From Balanoglossus misakiensis (lineage: Eukaryota > Hemichordata): 64,000 nt of DNA. Location: contig CM082582.2 in the NCBI GenBank assembly GCA_040954595.2, positions 13,206,001-13,270,000 on the forward strand, given 5' to 3'. A model generated the notes under the pieces. That model saw nothing but the letters and a program-made list of their open reading frames with translations. It had not been told where the DNA came from and did no database searches. Shown piece by piece: positions 11,484 to 30,900 of the stretch. Made by a program: the position numbers and the translations under genes. Each line of letters begins with the position of its first letter. The stretch's first letter is position 1.

Positions 11484-13629
11484 ACTTCGTTTAATGGCGG
11501 CGACCTACATGTCTGTGTAACAGAGTACACGAACGCACTTGTTTGTGTAGACTATGGAGGTATGGGTGAGAGACGGAGTACCCAGCGTCAGCTTTGACCT
11601 GATTTATAAATAATTTACCACAGAGCGGCAATATATGCTCTCTTGAAATGATTACGTATTGGTTTGATATTAACCCAGCGTAAACAGCGCTCTCAACGGT
11701 TGAAAGTATATTCTATAAGCTTATACGCCCAATAGGGCTGTACTACTGGGAGTAGAATATTTGAAGAGAAGAAATAGTTGGCGTCATCTGTCACAGTGTT
11801 GTGTTAGGGGTTGTCCTCGTGGTGACCTAGATATAATTATACGACGACGCCAGAATCCGGAAGTGCACTGTGACGTCACGTCATCTTACTATTAGCACTG
11901 CGTATGCCGCAGCTGCGTTCTCTTGTATGGGAGACGTATTATAATGTTATGCTAATTAGACTGTGTCGTGTGGCTGGATGCACGCGACACACGAGGGAAC
12001 AAAGCGACTGCGTTATATTTTTGTTCACTGTGCCAATTGACCATTTTCACACAACCACTTCACACTGTAATATTTGGTGGCGATCTAGGTAAGTTTACAG
12101 TATTCAAAATCGTATGTATCTGCCAAAATGGCCATCAAAGACACGTCAGACACGCATGAGGAAAAGCATAGAATCACATGTTTTCCAGGAATCTATATCA
12201 CGGTCAACTTCCCGTTCACTATGGACGTTGAGACATGTTTGATGTCGGTTCCAAAGGCTTTATCCTTTTCAGGCGTGAGCGTATTGTTACAAGGAAAGCT
12301 ACATTCTCGAAATGAACAATCGTGTTCGAGATCAGGATGAGCAAGACGATTGATGCTAGAGAATGTAGATGTGGCTCTATCGAGGAGAGCAATTTATCTT
12401 AGTATGAGCTGGGTTGCATTCTCAATGTGTGTCGGGTTCCAGACAATGGAACGGCGGCAACCGTGACCGAGTTCATCAATTCCTCTCGTTGGGTTATGCT
12501 TTTGCGGCTAACTGCACGGAAACTTAAGTTGACATGATTGTGTGTAGGCACCGCGTGTGGTACTGACCTTAAATGCCATTGGGAGAAACGTACTGGTAGT
12601 ACGTAAACATGAAAACAATGATTGAAGATGCTGGCATTTCACGATTTTAAATACAATCCATTCCCTACTTCCGATAACCTTTATTTTATGTAGATCGCAG
12701 GGTTGAAAAAACCCAGCTATAATGAACATGTGTCTATTCATTTACCGTGAAGATAATCTAACATTTCTCTTTTTATTCGAAAATTGCCGATCCATCATTA
12801 AGCCTTATACATGTAGTTGTCAACGATTGAGTAATCCCCCCTTGGTCTCATTTCGAGCTGCAGTTTTATCATCGTTTATATGAACTCCGCTTCACCTTTC
12901 ACCGCCGCCGACTCGACTCGGGACGCACGCCTCTGGATTATCTCATCGTTCTACGTCTGACGTGTCCCCGTCGAGTCTCACGCTTGATGTATTAATTATA
13001 TGTGGCAGAGCCTCGACAGTTCAAGCACGTAGGCGTCTCTCTATGCTGGCATAAATACACGATTAAGTTGGAAAGCAAAATGACACGATGTCCATGATTG
13101 CAAATGGCTCTCATTCATGGAAGTATCGTAAAGTCTTCTTGCCATATTTGATTATTTTGTTTGGACGTAATAAACAATCCAATTAACCAGCAAACAGATG
13201 TATTGACGTATAATAATATATCAGTAGTGTATATTTTAACTTTCAATTCCGCATCATTATAGCATGGTGTGATATACGACATTCTTATAACGCGTGACCT
13301 GAATATGTGGTGTGCGTCAGGTGACGTCTGGTATGCAAAAATAGAAGACTTCGGTTACAGATTTTGAAAATCTAGACACGGATTTATCCGTCGGAATTTG
13401 ATTGTTATTCGAGAAAGAATAAAGGTATAGAGACCCGATTGAATGTGAAAAACATGTCGTCGAACACAATGAGATGCGCGATTGTCTAGACTAGAGACAT
13501 AAATAGAAACCTGCTTGTAATGTGCTTGTGAATAGCAATTGAGTCTAGTCTGTAGATGTGAATAACTTTCTAGCCATCTGCCAATCATTATCATATCTTC
13601 AGATCAACAGGGTCATCACAAGATCCAAT
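11484..13629. other. Divergent intergenic region, TRIM(-) / ACSL(+)
   Basis: About 2.1 kb between two divergently transcribed genes, so it should carry both promoters and noncoding 5' exons. Short open frames occur (for example near 11.9-12.3 kb) but none has domain content. An ETS/CRE-like cluster at 11857-11878 is listed separately. A TM-encoding first exon for the ACSL gene could lie here (see that entry), but I could not identify one. Confidence 0.5.
11857..11878. promoter_or_regulatory. ETS-like and CRE motif cluster
   Basis: CCGGAAGTG (11857-11865), a strong ETS-family core, is followed six bases later by the palindromic full CRE TGACGTCA (11871-11878). It sits 374 bp upstream of the TRIM start codon at 11483 and on the divergent side of the ACSL gene. 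Close ETS plus CRE pairs are typical of housekeeping promoters. No factor binding is shown. Confidence 0.35.
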
Positions 13630-16600
13630 ATGGCGTCTGCACATGATTTGAACAACCAGTCAGTCGAGATGCAAGTAAGAAATGTTTACATTTGTATATT
13701 ATTTTTCATGCAAGATGTACACAATTCCCTTGTGTTAATGTCTCTTTACAAACGCATATGTTGGCACATCTATTTCAGTCACTGATGTTGTTATTTGGCA
13801 GGGTGAAGAACACGTGAGAATATCACCACTGTGCAACGACGGTCAGATTCTTGAGTATTATTTCGATGATGCCAAGACGCCACCGGAAGCGTTTCGTCGT
13901 GGAGCAAGAGTTTCAAGTAAGCCTGAGACAACGCAATTTAAATAAATCATAAATCAGTAATCCTCTCTAACGCCATGCAGAACTCGACACAACAGAGTGC
14001 AAAAGCTCTGCGAAGGAAGGGAAAGTTTGCGAAGACACGCGATCTTAAACATCACAAATCACAGGGTTGCATCTCTGTCTTTCTGTAGATAATGGACCGT
14101 GTTTAGGTTGGAGACCAGGAGCGGGAGAACCTTATCAGTGGTTAACATATGAGCAGGTGAATCTTCATAATGATGGATGGAGGATGTCAATCAATCAATG
14201 AATAGATTGATAAATCGGCCAACCAATCAATCAACCAACCAAGTACATGTAAACCACAGTTATAGGAACAAGGCATATCACATGCCACCTGTTCAAATTT
14301 TAGATGAACGTCATCCATATAGAAATTAACATACGTATGCGTGTATTTATAATCTACACACAGGTACTTGAACGTAGTCAAAACTTCGGTGCTGGTCTAA
14401 TTAAACTTGGCTATAAACACGGACAGTCTACGTTTGTTGGGATCTACTCACAGAATAGAACTGAGGTGAGAACATTGTTTCCAATAGCCAATATTCCGAG
14501 CAGTCAACATCGATGGAACTTCGTTAAACGGCGAAAAACATGCAAAAAGAAAACTCATAGATTACACTGTGGTTTATTGCAGTGGGTTCTAACCGATCAA
14601 GGGTGTTGTGTTTATTCAATGGTGACCATACCACTCTATGATACTCTTGGACCAGATGCTGTTACATTCATTATCAACCAAGGTATTTATTCATTTATCA
14701 AGTTATCGATCTGGTATATTTAAATATGACTACAAATTGCCCAAGTTATGAGTCAATGTTTCATTTCTTGCGATCTTTTTTTAGTTGAGATGAAAGTTGT
14801 CATCTGTGACGTACAGGCGAAGGTTGAACTTTTGCTCGAGAAGGCTGACCGTACACCGACACTACAACATATTATTGTCATGGAAACAGTTTCCGATGAA
14901 ATAAAAGAATCTGCGAGACAGTGTGGCATCGAAATCATTCCTTTTGAAGATGTAGAGGCGAGTCAATTTTTACTTTAAATAGTAAATGTTTGTGAGAAAA
15001 CACGAATAGCGAATTCGAACATGTATGTACATGTATATAGGGACTTACTTGACAATTTCATACCATTGCAGGCAATGGGACGAATCGAGCCACAGGAACC
15101 AGTAGTAAGTGACATTGAAATTATTTGTCTTCCTGTATTATATAATTTTCGATTCCAAGCATTACATCTTTTGCCATTTGATTGTTCATTACACAGAGGA
15201 AGATGGTTTGCAATCCTTCGGTAATTCTTCAATATTTATCTTTATGTAGATGCCGAGCCCAGATGACCTGTTCACGATTTGCTACACCAGTGGAACAACA
15301 GGTAAATACTTGCTGGTTATCGATATTGTTATTTGGCTATTTTTTGCTCGACGAAGATTTAACTCGTGTATTTTCATTATGTTGTTTAGGTGATCCGAAG
15401 GGTGCAATGATTAGCCACGGTAATATCGTCGCTGGTATGTCAGGATGCTGCGCTCACATCAAAGTAAGTCTATACCAAGTGCTGGAGGGACTGATTTCTA
15501 TCGTTGATTGGTGCGGGGGTCTGAGAAATCAAACAATTTACTTGTACGAAAGAGGAAGGAAGGGGTTTCCTTTGTTTCACTTTAATAATGCAAAACTGAT
15601 TTACAGGGGTTTGGTGACCTTACGGCTGAAGATTGCATGATCTCATATCTTCCCTTGGCACACATGTATGAAAGAAGTTGTCAGGTATGTTCTACTCTAG
15701 TGTGGAGATCCTCTCGTTGATATGGTACAACAGCAAGTTGTAACTGTGGTTGTGATTGCTCTGCGAAACGATGTTTCAACCGATTCTTTGTTTCATCCGT
15801 CGTTCATTGTAATGCATCGGAATTTTTACCGAGTGACAGAGACTGACATGTGAAGGTTTCTCTCTGTTTTTGTTTGGTAGTTATGGGTCTATATGCAGGG
15901 AGGGCGAATTGGTTTCTTCCGCGGTAATATACGGGAATTGATGGACGACATTAAAGAATTAAAACCCACATTATTCCCTGTGGTACCAAGAGTTTTGAAT
16001 AGAATCTACGATAAGGTGAGAAAATTAGCATAACATCTGTGCTGTATCGATCATGCAAATGAAAGATGCGTGCACATGTTGTTGTCTGTGGTTCTACCGA
16101 ATTCTTACAACAGATGGCAAACCAACAATTTTAAATGTCAAAGAAGATATGACAAAATAGCATTGTGTGTTTCAGGACCCACTTTGACACCATCTGTTAC
16201 CGTTTCAGGTGATTGCACAAGTTAGTAGTAGCTGTCTGAAAAAGCTCGTATTCAATTTAGCCATGAGAAAGAAACGCGCCCTAATCAAGAGGTAAGGTCT
16301 AGCACATGGTGAATTTACTGAAACAAAGAAAACAAACAACCAGAAGTAGAAAAGTGAAGATGACACTACTATTTTTAGGTGAAGAGACAATAAAACATTT
16401 GTGAAATCCGATCTCTTGATGACACCCATAAATTATTTTTGCAGAGGAATCATTACAAACAATACAATTTGGGATCGTCTGGTATTTGGCAAAGTACAGG
16501 TTAGTTAATATAAGTTTCCTTTCCCATTGAAGTTCTTCCCCAATCAATTAAAATAAATAAAAAATCGGGGTCGATATTGAGCGTTTATTTTCCTTTTTCT

Positions 16601-18326
16601 CAATCACTTGTAGGCGATGTTAGGTGGTCGAGTGAGGCAGTTCTGTAGCTGTGGTGCTCCTATGTCAGAACGAGTTTTGCAGTTTGCCCGATGCGCCCTT
16701 GGATGCTATGTGAGTACCATGTGTTTACAGTCGATGCAATAAATGATCAGAACAAGGCGATCTCTGATACGAACTTGGCGATTTCAGATTGATGAAGAAT
16801 TGCTTATAGATGGATCTGAATTATACTCATGGTTGTATAATATCTCTCTCAGGTTTACGATTGTTATGGTCAAACTGAAAGCTCCTGTCCCGCGACCATG
16901 ACCTTGCCGAGAGAAAATAAAACCGGACGCTGTGGTCCTCCTATCCCATCATGCTCTATAAAACTTGTTGATGTCCCGGATATGGAATATTTCGTCGAGA
17001 ATCAACAAGGAGAGGTAATTATGAAATTACAAGTTCTTCGCTTTAAGATGATGGCCATCGGTGGCAGCAGGGACCCTTGAATTTCATCTGGCTTTACTCT
17101 TGTCTTTGCCTCGTTCAGGTCTGCCTGAAAGGTCCAAGTGTTTTCAAAGGTTACTTCAATGACCCGGACAAGACATCGGATACCTTGGACCAAGATGGCT
17201 GGCTTCACTCGGGAGACATCGGACAGTGGCTTTCGGTAAGAGATCACGCCGAAGATGACGTCACATTGTCTTTAAGAACTGCAGCTATTCTGTTTGCTTT
17301 CTCGAGAAACTTGAATGCATGACCATCGATGTTCACGAAAATATCAGTATTACATCTGCACAACCCCCTTGTTATCTATTTCAGGATGGATCTTTAAAAA
17401 TTATTGACAGGAAGAAACACATCTTCAAGCTTGACCAGGTGAGGTGAAAGTCTTACGAAGTTTTCTAATTGAACTTTTAAAAATTATCCAAGGGGGAAAT
17501 TGTAAATTGACCATGTACCAATTATTTGACAGGGAGAGTACATTGCCCCCGAGAAGATTGAGAATGTCTACACCAGAAGTCAGTTTATCGCTCAGATATT
17601 TGTTCATGGGGATAGCTTACAGGTAAATATAGTTTCCATACTGAATATCACTTTCCATTTGAAATAAGAGACAACATTGAAGCTATTTATACCGAATATA
17701 TATAAATAGGTAACACTACTTTATACTTTTCATTATGTTATCTATTACTTTAGCGATACCTTGTTGCTGTTGTAACACCTGACCCAGACAACCTTCGTAA
17801 CTGGGCCAGATCAAAAGGATTGACGGGAAGTATAGATGACCTCTGTGGGAACAAGGTACTAGAACGATTTGAAGAGTTTTATACCGCTTCAACCAGTCGA
17901 GTCCCTCTTATTCCATATTACCGAAAGTAAGAATGTTGTCGTTTTGATCCATATATTCGAAAATATTGACAAGATTAACATTCGTGAACTGATCGCTTTT
18001 CAGGTTGCCAAAGACGCCATTTTGAAGGATCTCGTTCATCTTGGCAAGACGTCTGGGCTGAAAGGTTTTGAACAGGTGAGCTCTTGTTGCCAATGTTTCT
18101 TCCAGCTTCCCCTGTCAGGGAAGCATTTATACACTGTGTCGATTTTATCTGACGATTTCTGTGCCTTTTGACTTTGCAGGTGAAGGATATCTATATCTCA
18201 TCTGAACAATTCAGTGTGGAAAACGGCCTGATGACGCCTACATTCAAGATAAAAAGACTTGAATTACGCAGGCGCTTTGAACAGAAGATAGAAGAAATGT
18301 ATAACGACTTGAACTGCATGAAGTAA
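13630..18326 (+). CDS. ACSL: Long-chain-fatty-acid-CoA ligase, ACSL1/5/6 group
   Basis: Activates long-chain fatty acids to acyl-CoA via an acyl-AMP intermediate, feeding lipid synthesis or beta-oxidation. Exons: 13630-13674, 13802-13916, 14089-14156, 14364-14465, 14583-14682, 14785-14957, 15072-15104, 15250-15301, 15390-15463, 15607-15684, 15881-16015, 16209-16291, 16445-16499, 16614-16709, 16853-17014, 17119-17235, 17385-17438, 17533-17622, 17754-17855, 18004-18075, 18180-18326; 21 exons, 650 aa, all phases matched. P-loop YTSGTTGDPKGA at about 224-235; YGQTE 408-412; DGWLHSGDIG 483-492 with the adenylate-binding Asp at 490 (vertebrates have HTGD); IIDRKKHIFKL from about 502. The donor of intron 6 (14958) is best read as GC. 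The start MASAHDLNNQSVE gives no membrane anchor, although vertebrate ACSL1/5/6 have one just before the matching DLNNQS; the frame stays open upstream to about 13558, so an upstream anchor exon joined at an acceptor near 13612 is possible. Family certain; exact orthologue not. Confidence 0.96.
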
Positions 18327-19033
18327 ACAGCAAGTACATTGTAATCTGTATTTGCATACAGGTGTCCCACCCGCTGAAACATCTTGATCACGCAATTGAG
18401 ATTCCAATAGGAACATTGGATGTTGTTTGTGTCAGTGCAATATTTCCATATCTACGCTTGGTGTCATAGGGCCTATTCCGTCTAAAATGTAAAGAAATCT
18501 TGTTAGGTCTGTCGTATCTGGCATCACGTTTGGTGAATTGCTGGAGTCAGAAAGGTGTTGTTATTGGCGAATTTGTTGAGGCATCTTGTCAGTGTCAAAG
18601 CATGTCGTCACTATAAACTATGCAGCCTATGAAAATTATGTTTTGTGCATGCCCTTCAAAAAGGTAGTAGGTAGGAAGTTTTTTTATTTTTTACTTTTTT
18701 TATATAGTAACCATTTTTGACTACGTTACGTTATTTAAATTCCAACATTTTACTGAAGTTCATCATGGGACTTAATTTCAAGTGGAGAAAAAAGTTAAGG
18801 ATCTGGGATTTGAACTAGGTGCAGGTCAAGTTAAATCTTAGGATGTAAAATATTGGCTATACACATATCGCCCTTTCGCAAGCTTAGCATCAAAATTTGA
18901 TTTTTAGTGTGTAGGCCTAATGTTTACCTCTCTTATACCATAATTTTGAAATGCAGGTGTTTCATTGTACTGCTAAATGTAAATATTTGGGATGGTGTGG
19001 CCTATTTCACGGTGAAGGCTTTCTCTGAATAAA
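18327..19033 (+). terminator. 3'UTR and poly(A) signal of the ACSL gene
   Basis: Noncoding sequence follows the TAA at 18324-18326. The first good hexamer is AATAAA at 19028-19033, giving a 3'UTR of about 700 nt. A T-rich tract lies at 18680-18705. Nothing else is supported here. Confidence 0.5.
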
Positions 19034-19064
19034 ATTATTGGCCTCAAGTCTCTTTGATATCTCG

Positions 19065-19070
19065 TTTATT
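19065..19070 (-). terminator. Candidate poly(A) signal of the EGF-repeat gene
   Basis: AATAAA on the minus strand, 175 nt past the stop at 19245 and only about 30 bp from the convergent ACSL hexamer. The two transcripts would therefore overlap or abut at their 3' ends. Confidence 0.5.
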
Positions 19071-19244
19071 TAATGACAAAGGAACGGTAACAAAGGATAA
19101 ACATCTCTGAAAACTTATAAAATACAACAAGACTATACTTGTAATACATGTTCAGTGGAACATTTGAACAGAGTAGTAGAGAAAAAAATACTTTTCAAAA
19201 AATCATATATAGGCGTTTTGCAATTTAGAAGCTGTTCATTGTAG

Positions 19245-26203
<6,959 letters not shown>

Positions 26204-26462
26204 CACAAACACTCTGTGGGTTTCAAGGAAAAGTTTGAACTCTTGTGGTTAGGGCATATAAAAGTACATGGCTATTAAGGTCATTAGACATGGGAGATCC
26301 GAGTGTTAACGGATTAACCAGGCATGGTGTGATGGAAACAAGATACCGAAGTAAGCCTGTATCGGTCATCAGGGGTCATTAGATCATGAACATTGACTTC
26401 ACCAGTGTAGAGAATGGCTGGGAACTAGAAGAAAATATGCAGTCAGTGAGAAAACAGTTATC

Positions 26463-27038
26463 TCACATTTCGAAAGCTATTAACACGATGCTGCGAATTC
26501 GAACGGGTTTTACATCGGCTTTGCTTCTCAACCAAACGGTGTAATTGTTATCAAACGTCGGTGAAGTTGTTCGAGATCCCACAGAGGTTTTGCAACATAA
26601 GTGCGTCATGTTTATCTCCAGTTCCACACACGTTGTAAAGTTCAAGAACAAAGACACACAAAACGGCGCTCCATACAAGATGGGCTTTAGTTCATCTTCA
26701 ATCTTCATCACTGCAAAAACCTCACCTGCACGATTCCATCTTAACAGAGCCCCGTACAATGGTCGATTTTTCTTTGCTCTCTTCTCTGACTTGGGGTCGT
26801 CTCTCTCCTCGCAACCCAGCGCCGTGAATGCCTCTTCACGGAAGTCCAGTATCAGCAGTACTGAATACTTACGCATGTGCAGAAATTTACAAAGCCTTGT
26901 TTGCTCTTGATACAGATTGTGTATGTAAACAGATATATTTACTTCAATGTCAATACCTGGTGGTAGTCCACGCGGACAACAATCCCGGAGAGAACCGAAA
27001 AATTGTTGCATTGTCCGTATTGAGTTTGTTGAGTGCAA
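26463..27038 (-). CDS. Unassigned 191-codon ORF
   Basis: An uninterrupted minus-strand frame between the EGF-repeat gene and the divergent mucin gene. I recognise no domain. It has a charged middle (EEAFTALGCEERDDPKSEKR), several cysteines including a CC pair and potential N-glycosylation sites. Within it, TTCAG at about 26864 and GCAG-GTGAGG near 26729 would delimit a GC-richer phase 1-1 exon, so the real unit may be an internal exon rather than the whole frame. The opposite strand is also open for 121 codons. It does not splice in frame to the known first exon of the EGF-repeat gene. It may be a small gene, an exon of a gene not otherwise seen, or chance. Confidence 0.25.
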   Translation of the reverse strand: MHSTNSIRTMQQFFGSLRDCCPRGLPPGIDIEVNISVYIHNLYQEQTRLCKFLHMRKYSVLLILDFREEAFTALGCEERDDPKSEKRAKKNRPLYGALLRWNRAGEVFAVMKIEDELKPILYGAPFCVSLFLNFTTCVELEINMTHLCCKTSVGSRTTSPTFDNNYTVWLRSKADVKPVRIRSIVLIAFEM

Positions 27039-27926
27039 TTACACAATGATGCAAAACATCTTACACATTGTGGAAAATGAGGTCTTGGATATCGTCACCA
27101 GTCATCCCAGCGAATCTGAGTACACCGTGGATGGTGATATGCTGGTTCGATATTCGTGGCTGTAGGCGCCTATACTGACCACAGACAGATCAGCTTACCA
27201 ACATTCCAAGCACATGTAGTTCCCCTGAACATAATTGGGAATAAGTGTGGTGTACTATCAATTGTGGCCATTAAAAAGAGTAGACTATCTTTCGGACGTT
27301 CCTGGATAAAATGGTTTTGATTTGATTCAGATATACGCCTATGTCTATGAAAACTTTCATCAATTTATCGAGGCCAGTCAAATAAACCCGCCAAGTGTCA
27401 CGTGGACGTTTAAAGAGCGCATAGGCTATAATCAAGGATTCTGTTGAATTATTAATGTGAGATTCAGGGAATGGGTCATGTCTTTTCCCCCTATGACGAT
27501 CATGGTATGATCCAAGGTTTTACATCGATTTTCTGTTAAAACGCACATGTGTTTCGTTTCCTTTGTTAATATGCTCTTTGTCTTCAGTAAGGGGCAGTTC
27601 CCTAGGAAACGTGACGTAGTAAAAGCGATGGCGGACAATATGCGCCATTTATAAATGTCAACAATAGAGAAAGGAATATGACACAAAAATAACGACACGG
27701 GCAGGCGAATATCAGAGCGAGGCCACTTTCCCGCAGTGACGAGAAAACGTCGATACAGTAGCATGCGTCCGACTTTTCTCAATTGTGTTCATTATTAGGT
27801 TTGATGATGTCATTCAAAATGGCGGCCATTGCAGCGGGATAAGATTACCGAGAAAACACTTTCGCTTTGGAAACGAAGATGTCGTCAGGTGTTTAATTCT
27901 ATTTACCAATATCAAAATTTTCGAAG
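27039..27926. other. Upstream region of the mucin gene
   Basis: No gene supported. It should hold the promoter and 5'UTR of the plus-strand mucin gene that starts at 27927. Minus-strand open frame 27432-27782 has no recognisable content. Confidence 0.45.
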
Positions 27927-30900
27927 ATGACAACCGGCGCAGGAATATTTGTTCTTGCTCTGTTGGTGCTGAGGCTCTCGACCTGTTTAGGTAAGCATAG
28001 TAAAAAAGCTTATCTCAGAAATGTTGTGATCTCGCGATCGTCGTTTTGACAGAATTCTCGCAACACTAAAATGTCGCGATTGTGATGCCGGCATTCGAGT
28101 GTCGTATAAGCTTAACATTAACAGTTTTATGATGTAGAAATGTTCAGAATTTAACGGATAATATAACCAGGCATAAAACCTTAGAGTATATCATGAATTT
28201 GAACAATGGGATTACAAGAAAAACGAAGAAAATCGCACAGGTTTTCATCCTATTACGTCGTCAGTGCCAGGATTAATCGTGAATTTAATATTAATGTGTT
28301 TATTTTATTTTACGCCAATCCATTTAATTTCGCGCAAATAATTTCATTTCACGCAATTTGTTTTCCAAGCGACCACACAGAATAGCACTGCGTTTTTTTG
28401 TTGATTTGGAGATTAGTTCATTGATCTTCTCTGATGAAAAGGAAGCATGTAAAAGGAGATTTGCGAAGCAGGTTTATTCCATTCTTTGAACGGGAAACAG
28501 GAAAGGCGTGGAAACCGAGTGGTGTTTTATGATAACGCCACTCCAGGAATCGCCATGTTATTCTTCCAAAGCTCAAATAAAACGAACAAGCACTTTCCGA
28601 CCCAAATTTCAATTTTCTGTGAAAAGAAATGTCGAATAAACCGTACATGAATGAGTCGGCCAATTTAAACGTAATGAAGGCATTTTGCGGGAGATTATCT
28701 CACCCTTTTATTTGACTCATTCGCCGCGCGACACAGTCAAGTTGTTCATTTACGGGTATACTTCTGTCGTTGTTAATAATAATACATGTAATAATAGTAT
28801 GTCGTTGATAATAACAGTACTGTGAAATGAATATTTTCCATTGTTGCAGGGGCTACGACATTTCAAAATGTGACGGTCGGGCCTACGTCAAACGTTGTCA
28901 CGGCAACGAGTAGCAAACCGCGAAGCACAAATATTACATCTCCGAGTGCCGTTGTGAGGAATTCTTCAACCGCGCAAAACAGTGAAAATATATCCACTTC
29001 ACCGCAGTCTAATAGAGACTTTCAGAACGGTACGTTTATCGAAGCAACGACGATATCCCCAGGTAACGTTACAGCGATGTACAACGTGACGTCACCACCA
29101 TCAAAATTACCGTCGTTGATGACGATGGTGAAAACAACAGCTACGACAACATTTAGGCCTACAACTGGGGCACCATTGTTAACAACACAAACAAATAAGA
29201 TTGAAAAAACAACGTCCATAAACAGTTCTGACACAAACCAGACAAGCACCGAGCGGCCGATTTCCACCAAAAGTCTGAATAATACCTTGAGTACGACAGC
29301 TCGATCATTGCAACCCGTAGTAAACACTCCATCCCCAAGCATAACTGCCAACTCTTCATCTCCATCAACGATGGCGATGGTCAGTACTAAATTCTCAGAA
29401 GTCACAGGGGAACCGTCCGCATCACCGTCAAATCCATCCCCTCAGCCCGTATTTCCGTCAGTTCCGAGTACCATTCCCGATTCCGACCAACCACACCAAA
29501 CCTCTCCATCGGAACAAACAACAACAGCACAAGCACCCATGCAAACATCAACAGAAAATTCTTCAAAAACGGCTACTACCATAACACCGACGAAATCTTC
29601 TCCCATGGGCCAGAGTACAGAAATGACAACAGTGATAGCGGAGAGTGTCTCTACATCTCAACCCGCATCTTCAAAAATACCAACTCGGACAGAAACGACA
29701 ACGATTAAAACTTCGCCAATGTATCTCCCGACGTCCAAATCTCTACCTTCTTCACCACAACCTGGTACAAGTCGGGAAATTTCCACGATTGCAACATCTA
29801 CAGTGAAAGGATCAACAACCGAACCTACATCTCCAATATTACTGCCTCATACTACTCCGAAAGGCACGACTGTTGTCACGTCGCCGATGCGTTCGTCTAC
29901 CGCAAAATTATTGTCAACTACACTACAACCTAGAACAAGCCGAAAAATCACGGCGGCCGTCACAACGCAAAGAACAACAAGAAAACCAGTTAGTCAGACC
30001 ACGCAAAAAGATGACATAGAAAGTAAGAATGATATATCATGTCTCATTTCGTTGCTTAAAAATTACGAAATTCACGTTCTCTTGCAATTAGGCTATTCCT
30101 TTAAAAGTGTACAACATATATTTTCAAAAATATGTACAGAAAATGTTGGCACTATAATTTGTTTCTTCCATCACTCCATTTGTCTTTCAGTTGACATAAA
30201 GCGAGTATTTATAACGGGTCAGACATGGACCGGAGTTTACTTCTTCGATAATGATGAATTTCCTTTCTACATGGAAATACTCGGTAACGATGCTGACGCT
30301 GTGATAACAGCACGCATCAACGATGGTCGAGTTCGAATAACGATGTCAGGTGGGTGAAAAACATTTTGAGCTTTGTGTCGAACTTAGCTGACTTTATATC
30401 TGCTGTGTCAAACTTCAGTCCTACAAGTTTGACGAGAGTTGTCTGGCTGTGGCTGCACCGCCTCCATCATACCACTTGTGATTGGTCAATTACGCTCTGC
30501 ACATCTGGGAACAGGTGTGCAACGTGGAGGCGCCAGACAATTTACCGGCAGTTGACCTTATAATGTTTGTCCGATTTGCTTTGACTTTTATTCTCAAAAG
30601 TGCTTCTTTCACCTGTTTCCTTTTTCCTACTTGACCAAAACCCACTCTCAGTGGCTGGCCAGGTCAGTGACCATGTCGGTAATTGGCCAGAGTCGGCCTG
30701 ATTGTAACACTGGATCGTCTTCTTTGGCAGGTCAATACGAAGAGACGTCTTCGAGTCTAACTTTGTATGCACAGCAAGTCCATTCTGACTACCCGGAGCC
30801 GAGATTCAACAAAGAGGATTGGTCGATGCTTGGAACTGTCAGTGTCAATCACCCGGGCTACTTGTTCTCCGGTCACATGACAGGCCAGGGGTTCGGCAAC

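Noticed and set aside
26545-26910. 121-codon plus-strand frame
   Set aside because: Antisense to the orphan minus-strand frame, no domain; at most one of the two can be real and the minus strand has better splice-like boundaries.
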